DNA of 64,000 nt, from NCBI RefSeq assembly GCF_022808935.1, contig NZ_JAKZFR010000001.1, forward strand, positions 372,001-436,000. Direction: 5' to 3'. A program made the translations under genes and the position numbers. The stretch comes from Geothrix sp. SG200. GTDB taxonomy: Bacteria; Acidobacteriota; Holophagae; Holophagales; Holophagaceae. Shown piece by piece: positions 35,592 through 46,828 of this stretch (its first letter is position 1; the number at the start of each line of letters is the position of its first letter). Under the pieces are notes generated by a model. That model was not told the DNA's origin. It saw only the letters and a program-made list of their open reading frames with translations, and did no database searches.

Positions 35592-35680
35592 AGGCGTGCG
35601 GGCAGGGGCTCCAGGCGTTCCGCCTGGAGCATGGTGCCGCTGGCGCGGCGCGGAGAGATGGGGTGGGCGTGGCCGTTCAT
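35588..35680 (-). CDS. 30-codon bridging ORF between the two RND genes
   Basis: ATG 35680 overlaps the mdtB stop (ATGA), and its TGA 35590-35588 overlaps the mdtC GTG (GTGA). The peptide has no known motif. It contains a perfect 10-bp hairpin at 35608-35630 (GCTCCAGGCG, three-base loop, complement). The double overlap fits a translational-coupling role; the peptide itself may not matter. Confidence 0.4.
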   Translation of the reverse strand: MNGHAHPISPRRASGTMLQAERLEPLPARL

Positions 35681-38600
35681 GACTCGGCCATATCAGGCGA
35701 AGCCTGTTCTGCGCCTCGCCAGCGGCGCACCCTCCTGGCCAGCCGGTCGAAAGCTAGATAGATGACGGGCGTCGTGTAGAGCGTCAGGATCTGGCTGAAG
35801 ATGAGGCCGCCCACGATGGCGATGCCCAGGGGGCGGCGCAGCTCGGCGCCGACGCCGGTGCCCAGCGCCAGGGGCACGCCCCCGAGCAGGGCCGCCATGG
35901 TGGTCATGATGATGGGCCGGAAGCGCAGCAGGGAGGCCTGGTAGATGGCCTCCTCCGGCGGCAGGCCGTCCTTGCGCTCGGCTTCCAGCGCGAAGTCGAT
36001 CATCATGATGGCGTTCTTCTCGACGATGCCGATGAGCAGGATGATGCCGATCAGGGCGATCACGCTGAAGTCGGTCCGGCAGATCATGAGCGAGAGCAGG
36101 GCGCCCACGCCGGCCGAGGGCAGGGTCGAGAGGATCGTGATGGGGTGGATGTAGCTCTCGTACAGCACGCCCAGCAGGATGTAGACCGTCAGGACCGCGG
36201 CGAGGATGAGGAAGGGCGTGTTCGTGAGGGAAGCGCCGAAGGCCTGGGCCGTGCCCTGGAAGCCCGCCTTGATGCTGGCGGGCATGTCGAGCTCGCTCCG
36301 GGCGCGCTGGATGGCTTTCACCGCGTCGCCGAGAGAGGCGCCGGGGGCCAGGTTGAAGGAGACGGTGGCGGTCGGGAACTGTCCCTGGTGGTTCACGGCC
36401 AGGGGCGCGGTGACGGTCTCGATGCGGGTGAAGGCGCTGAGGGGCACGGATCCGCCGGAGGCCGACCGGACATAGATGTTCTGCAGATCCTCGGGCCTCT
36501 GGTACTGGCCCGGTCGTGCCTCCAGCACCACGCGGTACTGGTTCAGCTGGGTGAACATGGTGGAGACCTGCCTCTGGCCGAAGGCGTCATAGAGCGCGTC
36601 GTCGAGCATCTGGGGCGTGATGCCCAGGCGCGAGGCGGTGGCCCGATCCAGGACGATGCGCACCTGGAGGCCGGCGTTCTGCTGGTCGCTGGCGACATCC
36701 CTGAGCTCCGGCAGCGACGAGATGCGCTCGACGAAGCGGGGGACCCACAGGCCCAGCTCCTTTGGATCCGCGTCCTCGAGGGTGTACTGGTACTGGGTGC
36801 GGCTGACCCGGTCCTCCACGGTGAGGTCCTGGATGGGCTGGAGGTACAGGCGGATGCCCTGGATCTTCGCCAACTCGGGCTGGAGGCGGTGGATGACGTC
36901 CATGGCGCTGAGGCCGCGCTCCTCGAGGGGCTTGAGGTTGATCTGGATGCGCCCGCTGTTGAGGGTGGTGTTCGTGCCGTCGATGCCGATGAAGGAGGAC
37001 AGGCTCTCCACGGCCGGGTCCTTGAGGATCTCCGCGGCGAGGGCCTGCTGCCGCTCGGCCATGGCGGAGAACGACACGGTCTGCGAAGCCTCGGAGATGC
37101 CCAGGAGCACGCCGGTGTCCTGCACCGGGAAGAAGCCCTTGGGGATGGCGAGGTAGAGCAGCACGGTGGACGCCAGAGTGGCCATGGCCACCACGAGGGT
37201 GCCGGTCTGGTGCTTGAGCACCCAGGAGAGTGTGCGGCCGTAGAAAGCGATGATCCGCTGGAAGACCCGCTCCGAGGACTGGTAGAAGCGGCCCTGTTCC
37301 GAGGGCGGCGTGTGCTTCAGCAGCTTGGCGCACATCATGGGCGTGAGGGTGAGCGACACCACCGCGGACACCAGGATGGTGACGCTCAGGGTGACGGCGA
37401 ACTCGCGGAAGAGGCGGCCCACGATGTCGCCCATGAACAGCAGGGGGATCAGCACGGCGATGAGCGAGACGGTCAGGGACAGGATGGTGAAGCCGATCTG
37501 GCCCGAGCCCTTCAGCGCCGCCTGGAGAGGCGGCTCGCCCTCCTCGATGTAGCGCATGATGTTCTCGATCATCACGATGGCATCGTCCACCACGAAGCCC
37601 GTGGAGATCGTGAGGGCCATGAGCGTGAGGTTGTTCAGGCTGTAGCCGAGCAGGTACATCACCCCGAAGGTGCCCACCAGCGAGAGCGGCACGGCCACGC
37701 TGGGGATGACCGTCGCGGCCAGGGTGCGCAGGAACAGGAAGATCACCATGACCACCAGGGCGATGGTGAGCATCAGCTCGAACTCCACGTCCGCCACCGA
37801 GGCGCGGATGGTGACCGTGCGGTCGGTGAGGATGTTGAGCTCCACGGCGGCGGGCAGGGAGGCCCGGAGCTGGGGCATCAGGTCCTTTACCCGGTCCACC
37901 ACGGCGATGATGTTGGCGCCGGGCTGCCGCTGGATGTTGAGGATGACGGCGGGCGTGCGGTTCATCCAGGCGGCGAGCCGCGCGTTCTCCACGTCGTCGG
38001 CGACGGTGGCCACCTCGGACAGGGCCACCGGCGCGCCGTTCTTGTAGGCGATGATGAGGGGCCGATAGTCCTCGCTGGAGAGCAGCTGGTCGTTGGCGCC
38101 GATCGCGTAGGCCTGTCGCAGGCCATCGAAGCTGCCCTTGGCCTGGTTCACGTTGCTCTGGGCCACGGCGGTGCGCACATCGCCCAGGGTGAGTCCCTTG
38201 GCTGCCAGGTCCGCGGGGTTGGCCTGGATGCGGACGGCGGGCTTCTGGCCGCCGCTGATGCTCACGAGGCCCACGCCGGGAAGCTGGGAGATCTTCTGGG
38301 CCAGCCGGGTGTCCGCGAAGTCCTCGACCTTCGACAGGGGCAGGGTCTTCGAGGTGAGGGCCAGGGTGAGGATGGGTGCGTCGGCCGGGTTGATCTTGCT
38401 GTAGATGGGCGGATTGGGAAGGTCGCGGGGGAGGTAGGTGCCTGCGGCATTCACGGCCGCCTGCACCTGCTGCTCGGCCACGTCGATGTTCAGGTCCAGC
38501 ACGAACTGGAGGGTGATGATCGAACTGCCACCGGAGCTGGAGGAGGACATGCGGTTCAGGCCCGGGAGCTGGCCGAACTGGCGCTCCAGGGGGGCGGTGA

Positions 38601-38787
38601 TGGCGGAGGCCATCACGTCCGGGCTGGCGCCGGGATAGAAGGTGACCACCTGGATGGTGGGGTAGTCCACCTGGGGAAGCGCCGAGACCGGGAGCTGGCG
38701 GAAGGCCAGCAGGCCCACCAGGAGCAGCCCGGCCATCAGCAGCGAGGTCGCGATCGGCCGAAGGATGAAGGGCCGGGATGGATTCAT
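35677..38787 (-). CDS. mdtB: RND multidrug efflux transporter, MdtB-like
   Basis: 1036-residue RND pump, paralogous to the downstream MdtC-like protein. [21 protein letters not shown] is an MdtB-type start; [15 protein letters not shown] holds the proton-relay Asp pair. ATG 38787 is chosen as the family start; the frame continues upstream through mdtA. It begins 4 bp after the mdtA stop. With MdtA and MdtC it should form a heteromeric pump; no outer-membrane channel gene is in the window. Confidence 0.93.
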   Translation of the reverse strand: MNPSRPFILRPIATSLLMAGLLLVGLLAFRQLPVSALPQVDYPTIQVVTFYPGASPDVMASAITAPLERQFGQLPGLNRMSSSSSGGSSIITLQFVLDLNIDVAEQQVQAAVNAAGTYLPRDLPNPPIYSKINPADAPILTLALTSKTLPLSKVEDFADTRLAQKISQLPGVGLVSISGGQKPAVRIQANPADLAAKGLTLGDVRTAVAQSNVNQAKGSFDGLRQAYAIGANDQLLSSEDYRPLIIAYKNGAPVALSEVATVADDVENARLAAWMNRTPAVILNIQRQPGANIIAVVDRVKDLMPQLRASLPAAVELNILTDRTVTIRASVADVEFELMLTIALVVMVIFLFLRTLAATVIPSVAVPLSLVGTFGVMYLLGYSLNNLTLMALTISTGFVVDDAIVMIENIMRYIEEGEPPLQAALKGSGQIGFTILSLTVSLIAVLIPLLFMGDIVGRLFREFAVTLSVTILVSAVVSLTLTPMMCAKLLKHTPPSEQGRFYQSSERVFQRIIAFYGRTLSWVLKHQTGTLVVAMATLASTVLLYLAIPKGFFPVQDTGVLLGISEASQTVSFSAMAERQQALAAEILKDPAVESLSSFIGIDGTNTTLNSGRIQINLKPLEERGLSAMDVIHRLQPELAKIQGIRLYLQPIQDLTVEDRVSRTQYQYTLEDADPKELGLWVPRFVERISSLPELRDVASDQQNAGLQVRIVLDRATASRLGITPQMLDDALYDAFGQRQVSTMFTQLNQYRVVLEARPGQYQRPEDLQNIYVRSASGGSVPLSAFTRIETVTAPLAVNHQGQFPTATVSFNLAPGASLGDAVKAIQRARSELDMPASIKAGFQGTAQAFGASLTNTPFLILAAVLTVYILLGVLYESYIHPITILSTLPSAGVGALLSLMICRTDFSVIALIGIILLIGIVEKNAIMMIDFALEAERKDGLPPEEAIYQASLLRFRPIIMTTMAALLGGVPLALGTGVGAELRRPLGIAIVGGLIFSQILTLYTTPVIYLAFDRLARRVRRWRGAEQASPDMAES

Positions 38788-38791
38788 CGGG

Positions 38792-39985
38792 TCAGCCCTT
38801 CGCGGCCGGGGGTTTCGGAAGGGCGACCTTGCTGCCCGGACGGAGCTTGTCGAGGCCGTCGGTGATGACGGTCTCGCCGCCCGCCACGCCCTGCTTGAGG
38901 GCGGTGTCGTCGCCATCGGTGGCGAGCACTTCCACCGGGCGCATGTCTGCGGTGCCGTCCGCCTTCACCACGTACACGAAGGCTCCCTGGGGGCTGCGCT
39001 GCACCGCGGCCGTGGGCACGATCACCACGCCGCGCAGGGTGTCGACCAGCAGTCGGGCGTTCACGAACTGGTTGGGAAAGAGGGTGCGGTCCTCGTTGGT
39101 GAAGAGGGCCTTGAGGCGCACGGTGCCCGTGGCGGAGTCCACCTGGTTGTCGATGGCCGCGAGGGAGCCGGTGGCGAGGCGGACCTTGAGGTCCCGGTCC
39201 CAGGCTTCGACGGGCAGCTTCGCGCCCTTGGCGGTCTGCCGCAGCACGTTCTGGATGTTGTCGGCGGGCACCGCGAACACGACGTTGATGGGCTGGATCG
39301 GCGCGATGACCGCCAGGCCGTTGGCGTCACTGGCCCGCACCATGTTGCCGGCGTCCACCTGGCGCAGGCCCACCCGACCCGAGATCGGTGCGGTGATGCG
39401 GCTGTAGGTGAGGTTCAGCTTGGCGCTTTCCACCTGGGCCTGGTCGGCCTTGAGGGTGGCTTCGTACTGGGCCACGGAGGAACTCTGGGTGTCCAACTGC
39501 TGCCGGGAGATGATGCCCTGCTGGACCAGTCCCTGGAGCCGGTTCAGGTCCGCGAGCGCGTTCTGGTAGGCGGCCCGGTCCTTGGCCAGCTGGCCCTCGG
39601 CCTGCATGAGCTGCACCTGGAACGGCCGAGGGTCGATCTCCGCCAGCAGATCGCCCTGGCGCACCATCTGGCCCTCGGTGAAGGCCACGCGCACCAGCTG
39701 GCCATCCACGCGGCTCTTCACGGTGACGGTGTTCAGGGCAGTGACCGTGCCAAGGCCCGTGAGGCTCATGGGCATGTCGCCCTGCCGGGCGGCGGCCGCC
39801 ACCACGGGAACGGGGCGTCCCCCCGCGGGGTTCTTGCCGGCGTCCTTCTTCGTGCCGCCACGGAAGAAGATCGCCCAGACGAGGATCGCGACCGCTCCCA
39901 GGACAGCCCAGAGGCGCCAACCGCTCAGGAGGGCGGGGCGGGCGGCGCTGGATTCATACGACGGGATGGGATCGGTGGCGTCCAT
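38792..39985 (-). CDS. mdtA: RND efflux periplasmic adaptor, MdtA-like
   Basis: 397-residue membrane fusion protein. An N-terminal anchor helix ([17 protein letters not shown]) is followed by the lipoyl half-motif [19 protein letters not shown], a coiled-coil hairpin (about 110-180), [20 protein letters not shown] and beta-barrel domains. It links the MdtB/MdtC pump to an outer-membrane channel. First structural gene of the operon, 182 bp after marR. Confidence 0.92.
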   Translation of the reverse strand: MDATDPIPSYESSAARPALLSGWRLWAVLGAVAILVWAIFFRGGTKKDAGKNPAGGRPVPVVAAAARQGDMPMSLTGLGTVTALNTVTVKSRVDGQLVRVAFTEGQMVRQGDLLAEIDPRPFQVQLMQAEGQLAKDRAAYQNALADLNRLQGLVQQGIISRQQLDTQSSSVAQYEATLKADQAQVESAKLNLTYSRITAPISGRVGLRQVDAGNMVRASDANGLAVIAPIQPINVVFAVPADNIQNVLRQTAKGAKLPVEAWDRDLKVRLATGSLAAIDNQVDSATGTVRLKALFTNEDRTLFPNQFVNARLLVDTLRGVVIVPTAAVQRSPQGAFVYVVKADGTADMRPVEVLATDGDDTALKQGVAGGETVITDGLDKLRPGSKVALPKPPAAKG

Positions 39986-40047
39986 GCGGGAGTCGAAGCC
40001 TTTTCAAGGAGGGGGCGGAGGATGAGCTCAGCTCCGGACCGGCGACA

Positions 40048-40064
40048 GGTCCAATGGTTGGACC
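40048..40064. promoter_or_regulatory. Candidate operator between marR and mdtA
   Basis: GGTCCAA-TGG-TTGGACC, a perfect 7-bp inverted repeat with a 3-bp centre, about 63 bp upstream of the mdtA start and the clearest palindrome in the gap. Its size fits a MarR-type dimer site. No experimental link. Confidence 0.4.
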
Positions 40065-40167
40065 ATCCAGCCGGATACCCGGTTGGCCATGAAAGTAGAA
40101 AACCTGCTCCCGGCGGGCCGGACATGACCCCGATCAGATGGGACGGATGAGGCAGGCCGCGGCCCGG

Positions 40168-40659
40168 TCATGGCACTGGAGCCTGGTCCGTGCTCTGGGC
40201 GACCGTGGCGGCATACATGGCCTCCAGGTTGCCGACCATGGTCCGCAGGCTGTGGGTCAGGACCCGCTGCTCTTCCGGAGTCAGGCCGGCCGTCATGGAC
40301 TCCCGGATCTCCGTGGCCAGATCCCGCAGCTCGTGGGCCAGGGCCAGGGCGCCCGGGGCGAGCTCGATGAGGATGCGGCGCCCGTGCCGGGGGTCCGGCT
40401 TGGCGGTGAGCAAGCCCCGCTTCACCATGGCCTTCACCACCCGGCTGGCGGTGGGATCGTCCATCCAGACCTGCTGGGCCAGGGGGTGGAGGGAGGAGGG
40501 GCCCTGTTCGAGGAGCACCAGCATCACCCAGAACTGCTGGGGGCTGAGGCCGTAGGGAGCCAGCCGCGCCCAGACCACCTGCTTGAGGACCCGCCGGACG
40601 GCGGCGGCCAGGGTGCCGGGGTTGGCGTCAGAGAGGGAGATGGAAACCCGATCTTGCAT
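40168..40659 (-). CDS. MarR family transcriptional regulator
   Basis: 163-residue winged-helix regulator. LSPQQFWVMLVLLEQGPSSLHPLAQQVWMDDPTASRVVKAMVKRGLL forms the helix-turn-helix and wing entry, and DPRHGRRILIELAPGA is the wing. ATG 40659 is preferred over an upstream TTG. It precedes mdtA on the same strand and probably controls the efflux operon in response to a small ligand. A TTGACA hexamer (minus strand, 40696-40691) lies about 32 bp upstream, but no good -10 follows it. Confidence 0.88.
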   Translation of the reverse strand: MQDRVSISLSDANPGTLAAAVRRVLKQVVWARLAPYGLSPQQFWVMLVLLEQGPSSLHPLAQQVWMDDPTASRVVKAMVKRGLLTAKPDPRHGRRILIELAPGALALAHELRDLATEIRESMTAGLTPEEQRVLTHSLRTMVGNLEAMYAATVAQSTDQAPVP

Positions 40660-40735
40660 AAGCAACAAGGCTGCGCCCCATCTACCCTCGTGTCAAGGGG
40701 TATAAGCGCCTTTGTTGACTTGGCAGGTCGCCTGA

Positions 40736-42058
<1,323 letters not shown>

Positions 42059-42262
42059 GGTCGCTCCTGGAAGGGCCCGCCCGCGGATGGTTCCGGGGGC
42101 CCGGTCAGGGCGAGAAAGGGGTATTCGGACTGAAAAGAGGCGGAGACCGGGGGTCGCCTGCGATCACGAAGCCATTAGTTTATCTGAATAGTCAGGATTT
42201 CGCCAGCCACCTTCCAGACAGGCGTTCCAGGTCGGCCATAGAGCCAGGAACGATGGGGCGCT

Positions 42263-45200
42263 TCAGATGGAAGACGCCGTGCGCAGCAGGGCATCCGCGG
42301 GGGCCGGGCGGCGGGCGCGGCGATGGCGGCGGTGGTGGTGCCGGCGGTGGACCTCGAAGGCGAAGGCGTCCAGGGCCTCGGAATCCGGGGGCTCGCCGTT
42401 GAGCGACAGGGAGAGCGTGAGCAGCCCCTCCCGTTCGGCCACGTGGACGAACTGGGCGTCCGCCAGCTTGGAGGGCATGCACTCCAGGGGGCCCACCAGG
42501 ACGGCAGCGTCGATCTCGCCCCGGCGCCAGCCCAGGATGGGGGCGCCGAGGGTGAGCACGGCCTCCCCTTCCAGGGCCTCGCGAAGGTAGGGGGCGGAAG
42601 CCTCCAGGACCCGGGGCAGGGACCCGCGGCGCGGCCAGCCCAGCTCCGCCTCCAGAAGGCCCTCGGCCACGGCCAGGATCCGCTCGCGGATCCAGCGCTC
42701 CACCTGGGTGGCGGGGCCCTTCTTGGCGCCCTGGGCCCGCGACGTGTACTCGGAATACTGGATGAACTCCGTGGTGGCCTCCATGTCCACCCGGAGCCCC
42801 CGGGACGCGAGGGCACGGGCGGCCTCCCCATTGGCGAAGGGATCCAGGCGCACGTAGATCTCGCCCGTCATCAGCACGCGGGGCAGGTCGGCGCCGCTGT
42901 CCGCTTGCCGGAGCTCGCCGAGGGCCTGGCGGAGCAGTGCGGGCAGGCCGTAGACGCGCCCCGTGGCGACCTCGGTGATCACGCGGGTCGCGCTGAGGTC
43001 TCCCTTCGCGGCCGCTTCCAGGTGGGCGGCCAGGCGGCCGGCCCAGCGGTCCCGGATGGACTGCGCCTGACCCGGCAGCCGTTCCGCGGCCCGGACCAGG
43101 CCGAGGGCGCGCTCCAGCGTGCCGAAGGCCGCCATGCCCGCGAAGAGGATGGCCTTGAAGCCGGCGGGCAGGCCACCGAAATAGTCGCCGTAGGGGGGTG
43201 ACCAGATCCGCACGCGCCCCTCTTCGCCCAGCCGCTTCAGCACCAGCTGGTGCAGGGTGCGGTAGGCGCCCATGCGGCAGGGGCCCGAGGCGGCGGGGAG
43301 CAGCAGGCTGACGCGCTCGCCGGGATGGCGCTCCAGGTGGGCCAGGAGGTTCCCCAGCACGAGGGTCATGGGCAGGCACTCCTTCCCGGAGGTCTGCCGA
43401 CGGCCCAGGAGCAGGGCGGTGTGGTCCGAGGGGGGCAGGGCTTCCGCGTTCACGCCCATGCCCCGCAGGGTGGCCGCGGCGGCTTCGGTCTCCGGACCCA
43501 TGGGCGGGATCAGCAGGCGCTCGCCCAGGCTCTGGATCTCCCGGAAGGTGCGGGTGCCCACGGACAGGTCCGACGCGTCCCGCGGGGCGCTCCGGGTGGT
43601 CCGCTGCCGGTCCTCGCGGACGCAGTGGAGGAAGGCCTCCACGCGCGTCTTGGTGCCCGCGTCCCCGGAGTGGCCGTCGGTCTCGATCACGGCATAGGGT
43701 CGTCCCTCCATGAGCCAGGCGAACATCGGCACCGTGAAGCTGTCCGGCCCGCAGGCGTAGTTGGAGCAGAAGATGCTGTAGATGTCCGGCGTCCTCCGGA
43801 CCTGCCAGGCGGCGCGCAGGATGCGCTGGCTGTGGCCCCAGAAGATCTCGTCGAAGATGGGCGCGTCCTCCGCCACGGGCAGGCAGTCCAGGGGGATGCC
43901 GATGGCCCCCTGTTCCCGGAGGATGGCGGGCACGTTGGAGTTCAGCACGTCGTTGTGGAGGGTGTAGCCCCGCCCCAGCAGGACGACCGGCACGATCCCG
44001 CGCTCCCGGCAGAAGGCCAGGGCCCGGCGGCCCATCTCGCGAAGGTCGGCCTCGAAGGCGAGCTGCGCCGCGCGGGCGATCCGCCAGGCGGGGCGCCAGC
44101 TCAGGGGCCGGCCCAGGTCCGTGGCGAGGGTGCGGCAGGCGGCGAGGAAGGTCCGGGAGTCGAAGGCGCCGGCGCCGTGGTCCACCACGGGCGAGAGCAC
44201 CTTGGGCCCGTCCTCGCCCAGCAGAAGCCGGAGCACGTCCGGCGCGCCCTGCGAGATGGGACAGACGACGGAGTGGGTCTCTCCGCCCACCCGCGGGAGC
44301 TCGCGCATCATGGGCAGGAACAGGTAGTCCGGCCGGTCCTCGGCCATGCCCGCCACGAGGCCGTGGTACTGCTGCATGGGGGCGCAGAAGGGCACCCCGG
44401 CTTCCTCGATGCCGCGCTTCAGGGCCTCCCGGCCCGGGGAGGGCGCCACCTGCAGGTCGAAGCCCAGCTCGTGGAGGAAGGTGGCGAAGAAGGGGAAGGT
44501 GCCCTGCAGCTGGAACTCACCGCTGATCCCGATGAGCGGGCGGCCGCGCCGCTCGGAGAGGCGCTCGGAGAGGCGGGCCAGCCACTCGCGGCGCTCCCGG
44601 AAGGGGTCGGGGGCCAGGTCGGGCAGCTTGGCGCGGCGCGTCCCCTTGTCCCACAGCGAGCAGCCGCCGCCCCAGGTGAACTTCGTGACCCGGCCATCCA
44701 CCTGGGTGGTGAGCCGGTCGATGCGGCACTTGTTCCCGGCGCCGCCGCATCCCTGAGTGGCCGTGCAGACGAACTGGTCCTTGGCTGCCACTTCCGCCTG
44801 CAGGAAGCGGGCGCCGTCGAGGGGCCCGACCTCTTCCCAGGCCACCTCCCGCGCCGCCAGGAGCGCGATGCCCACGGCGCCCATGAGGCCGGGCCGCGGC
44901 GGCACGATGACCTCCGCCCCGGTCTGGCGGGCCACGGCCGCGGCCAGCGCGTCCGACGCGAAGGGCATGCCCTGGCAGAAGACCACCTGGCCCACCGATC
45001 GGCTGCCCTTCACCCGGTTCAGGTAGTTCGCCACCACGGAGTCGTAGATGCCCGAGATGATGCTGGCCTGCGGGGCGCCGGCGGCCACGGCCTCGTCGAT
45101 GACCTCTGCCATGAAGATCGAGCAATGCTGTCCCAGGGAGATGCAGCTGTCCGCCGACAGGGCCACCTGTCCCAGCTGGGCCACGGACTCGATGCCGGTG

Positions 45201-46588
45201 AACCGCCGCCCCTGCTCTTCGATGAAGGAGCCCGTGCCGGCGGAGCAGGCCTCGTTCATGGCGGCGTCCACCACCTTGCCGTCCGCGAGGCGGATGTACT
45301 TCGCGTCCTGCCCGCCGATCTCGAAGATGGTGTCCACCCGTGGATCGCACTGGAGGGCGCCGGTGGCGTGCGCGGCGATCTCGTTGATCACCCAGACCGA
45401 CTCCCGGCCGTAGCACACGGAGAGCAGCGAGCCGACGATCTCGCGCCCCGAACCCGTGACGCCGAAGCCCTGGATGCGGTGGGTGGCGGCGGGGCTGGCG
45501 AGGAGCTGGCGCATGAGGGCCTGGGCGGCGGCCACCGGGGCGCCGTCCGTGGGCAGGTAGCCCTCCCAGAGCACCGCGCCCAGCCGGGCGTCCAGGGCCA
45601 CGGCCTTCGATCCGGTCGAGCCGATGTCGAAGCCCACGACCACCTCCCGGGGCTCCATGTCCACAGACCCGGAGGACACAGGCCCGGCGGCCAGGGGGCC
45701 CGACGGCTCCGCCAGGCGGCGGACCCGGTTCAGGTGGAAGGCCAGGGGCTCGGTCACCTCCAGGGAGGCCCGGTCCGGCGGGCGCAGCAGGGCGCCCAGT
45801 CCGGGCACGGCGGCCGGGGTCTCCGCGGCCAGCACCGCGCAGCCCAGGGCTTCGAGGAAGAGGCGATCCTCCTCCCCGGTCTCCAGGAAGGTCAGGCCGT
45901 GGGCCGCCGCATGGCGCCGGAAGTGGGCCTGGACGCGCGCCGAGCGGGCCACGCCGCCCGCCAGGAGGAGGCGTTCGGGGCAGACCTTCGGCTTCATGAG
46001 GGCCTGCACGTTCTCGGCGATGGCGTCGAGCAGCCCCGCCAGGATGCGCTCCCGGGATTCCCCCTTGTTGGCCAGATGGGTCATGTCCGTCTTGAGGATC
46101 ACGGGGCAGCGCCCCGACAGCGGCGCCGGGTCCGTCACGCCCTCCGCCAGGCCGGACGCCTCCTCCACCGTGAGGCCGAACCGCCCCACCAGCTGCTGCA
46201 GGAAGTTGCCCGTGCCCTGGGCGCAGCGGCCGTTCTCCCGGAAGATCTCGCGGCCTTCCCCCCGGAGCTCCAGCACGGAGAAGCCCCGGCTGCCGATGGA
46301 CACCACGGTGGCAGGCGTCGCGCCGTGACGGAGGCGGAACCCCGCGGCCAGGGCCTGTCGCCCCGGCACCCGCGCCAGTGCCACGGGGCGGCCCATGCGG
46401 CCGGTCACCGCCGCGCCGTCCACGCTGCCCCAGTCCCAGGCGCCGAGCAGGTCCACGAGCACCTTGCCGGGTTCCTTCCCATGGGGCACCCGGGCCCGGC
46501 GGGTCCAGGTCCAGGCCCCGGCCTCGCCCACCAGCTCCACCGCCTTCAGGGTCTCCGCGCCGAGATCGAGGCCGATGAAGCGTGCCAT
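42263..46588 (-). CDS. Fused CoA-dehydratase activase (two ATPase domains) and HgdB-like protein
   Basis: 1441 residues. Two BcrA/BadF/HgdC-type ASKHA ATPase domains come first: GLDLGAETLKAVEL (residue ~5) with NGRCAQGTGNFLQQ, and GFDIGSTGSKAVALD (~317) with NEACSAGTGSFIEEQ. The Cys in each of these motifs normally binds a bridging 4Fe-4S cluster. A Cys-rich DUF2229-like segment follows (CTATQGCGGAGNKCRID), then a HgdB/2-hydroxyacyl-CoA-dehydratase-like half. The His/Arg-rich tail (HRRHHHRRHRRARR) is unusual. Such fusions are annotated as activases, but the substrate is unknown. GGGAG precedes ATG 46588. Confidence 0.88.
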   Translation of the reverse strand: MARFIGLDLGAETLKAVELVGEAGAWTWTRRARVPHGKEPGKVLVDLLGAWDWGSVDGAAVTGRMGRPVALARVPGRQALAAGFRLRHGATPATVVSIGSRGFSVLELRGEGREIFRENGRCAQGTGNFLQQLVGRFGLTVEEASGLAEGVTDPAPLSGRCPVILKTDMTHLANKGESRERILAGLLDAIAENVQALMKPKVCPERLLLAGGVARSARVQAHFRRHAAAHGLTFLETGEEDRLFLEALGCAVLAAETPAAVPGLGALLRPPDRASLEVTEPLAFHLNRVRRLAEPSGPLAAGPVSSGSVDMEPREVVVGFDIGSTGSKAVALDARLGAVLWEGYLPTDGAPVAAAQALMRQLLASPAATHRIQGFGVTGSGREIVGSLLSVCYGRESVWVINEIAAHATGALQCDPRVDTIFEIGGQDAKYIRLADGKVVDAAMNEACSAGTGSFIEEQGRRFTGIESVAQLGQVALSADSCISLGQHCSIFMAEVIDEAVAAGAPQASIISGIYDSVVANYLNRVKGSRSVGQVVFCQGMPFASDALAAAVARQTGAEVIVPPRPGLMGAVGIALLAAREVAWEEVGPLDGARFLQAEVAAKDQFVCTATQGCGGAGNKCRIDRLTTQVDGRVTKFTWGGGCSLWDKGTRRAKLPDLAPDPFRERREWLARLSERLSERRGRPLIGISGEFQLQGTFPFFATFLHELGFDLQVAPSPGREALKRGIEEAGVPFCAPMQQYHGLVAGMAEDRPDYLFLPMMRELPRVGGETHSVVCPISQGAPDVLRLLLGEDGPKVLSPVVDHGAGAFDSRTFLAACRTLATDLGRPLSWRPAWRIARAAQLAFEADLREMGRRALAFCRERGIVPVVLLGRGYTLHNDVLNSNVPAILREQGAIGIPLDCLPVAEDAPIFDEIFWGHSQRILRAAWQVRRTPDIYSIFCSNYACGPDSFTVPMFAWLMEGRPYAVIETDGHSGDAGTKTRVEAFLHCVREDRQRTTRSAPRDASDLSVGTRTFREIQSLGERLLIPPMGPETEAAAATLRGMGVNAEALPPSDHTALLLGRRQTSGKECLPMTLVLGNLLAHLERHPGERVSLLLPAASGPCRMGAYRTLHQLVLKRLGEEGRVRIWSPPYGDYFGGLPAGFKAILFAGMAAFGTLERALGLVRAAERLPGQAQSIRDRWAGRLAAHLEAAAKGDLSATRVITEVATGRVYGLPALLRQALGELRQADSGADLPRVLMTGEIYVRLDPFANGEAARALASRGLRVDMEATTEFIQYSEYTSRAQGAKKGPATQVERWIRERILAVAEGLLEAELGWPRRGSLPRVLEASAPYLREALEGEAVLTLGAPILGWRRGEIDAAVLVGPLECMPSKLADAQFVHVAEREGLLTLSLSLNGEPPDSEALDAFAFEVHRRHHHRRHRRARRPAPADALLRTASSI

Positions 46589-46732
46589 GGCGTCTCCCTA
46601 CGATCACCCGATGGGTTCCCGGGCAGGATGGGTGTGACCAGAGGCCAGCGGCCAGCGGCAAGGCGCGGGTGTCGTCCTTTGTCGTGCCCTTCCGGGATTC
46701 GGGTAATCCCTCCATGGATCCGCGGTTTTGGC

Positions 46733-46760
46733 TTGACGGTCAAGGGGGTATCGGTAGAAT
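46733..46760 (+). promoter_or_regulatory. Sigma70-type promoter of the HTH-TPR gene
   Basis: TTGACG and TAGAAT separated by 16 bp, about 70 bp before ATG 46829. Among the best consensus matches in the window. Confidence 0.65.
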
Positions 46761-46828
46761 TCCGTTGCATTTTCAATGGGATCATCCGGCGTCGGAAGGT
46801 GGAGGAAAGGTTCTCCCCGGGAGTGGCG

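Noticed and set aside
36145-38865. 906-codon plus-strand open frame opposite the RND genes
   Set aside because: Mirror frame of mdtB; the minus-strand protein is unambiguous.
43250-46828. Very long plus-strand open frame continuous with the HTH-TPR gene
   Set aside because: It is antisense to the activase gene, whose minus-strand protein has clear family motifs; the plus-strand translation is low-complexity Gly/Ala/His/Arg typical of antisense frames in high-GC DNA. The real gene starts at 46829.
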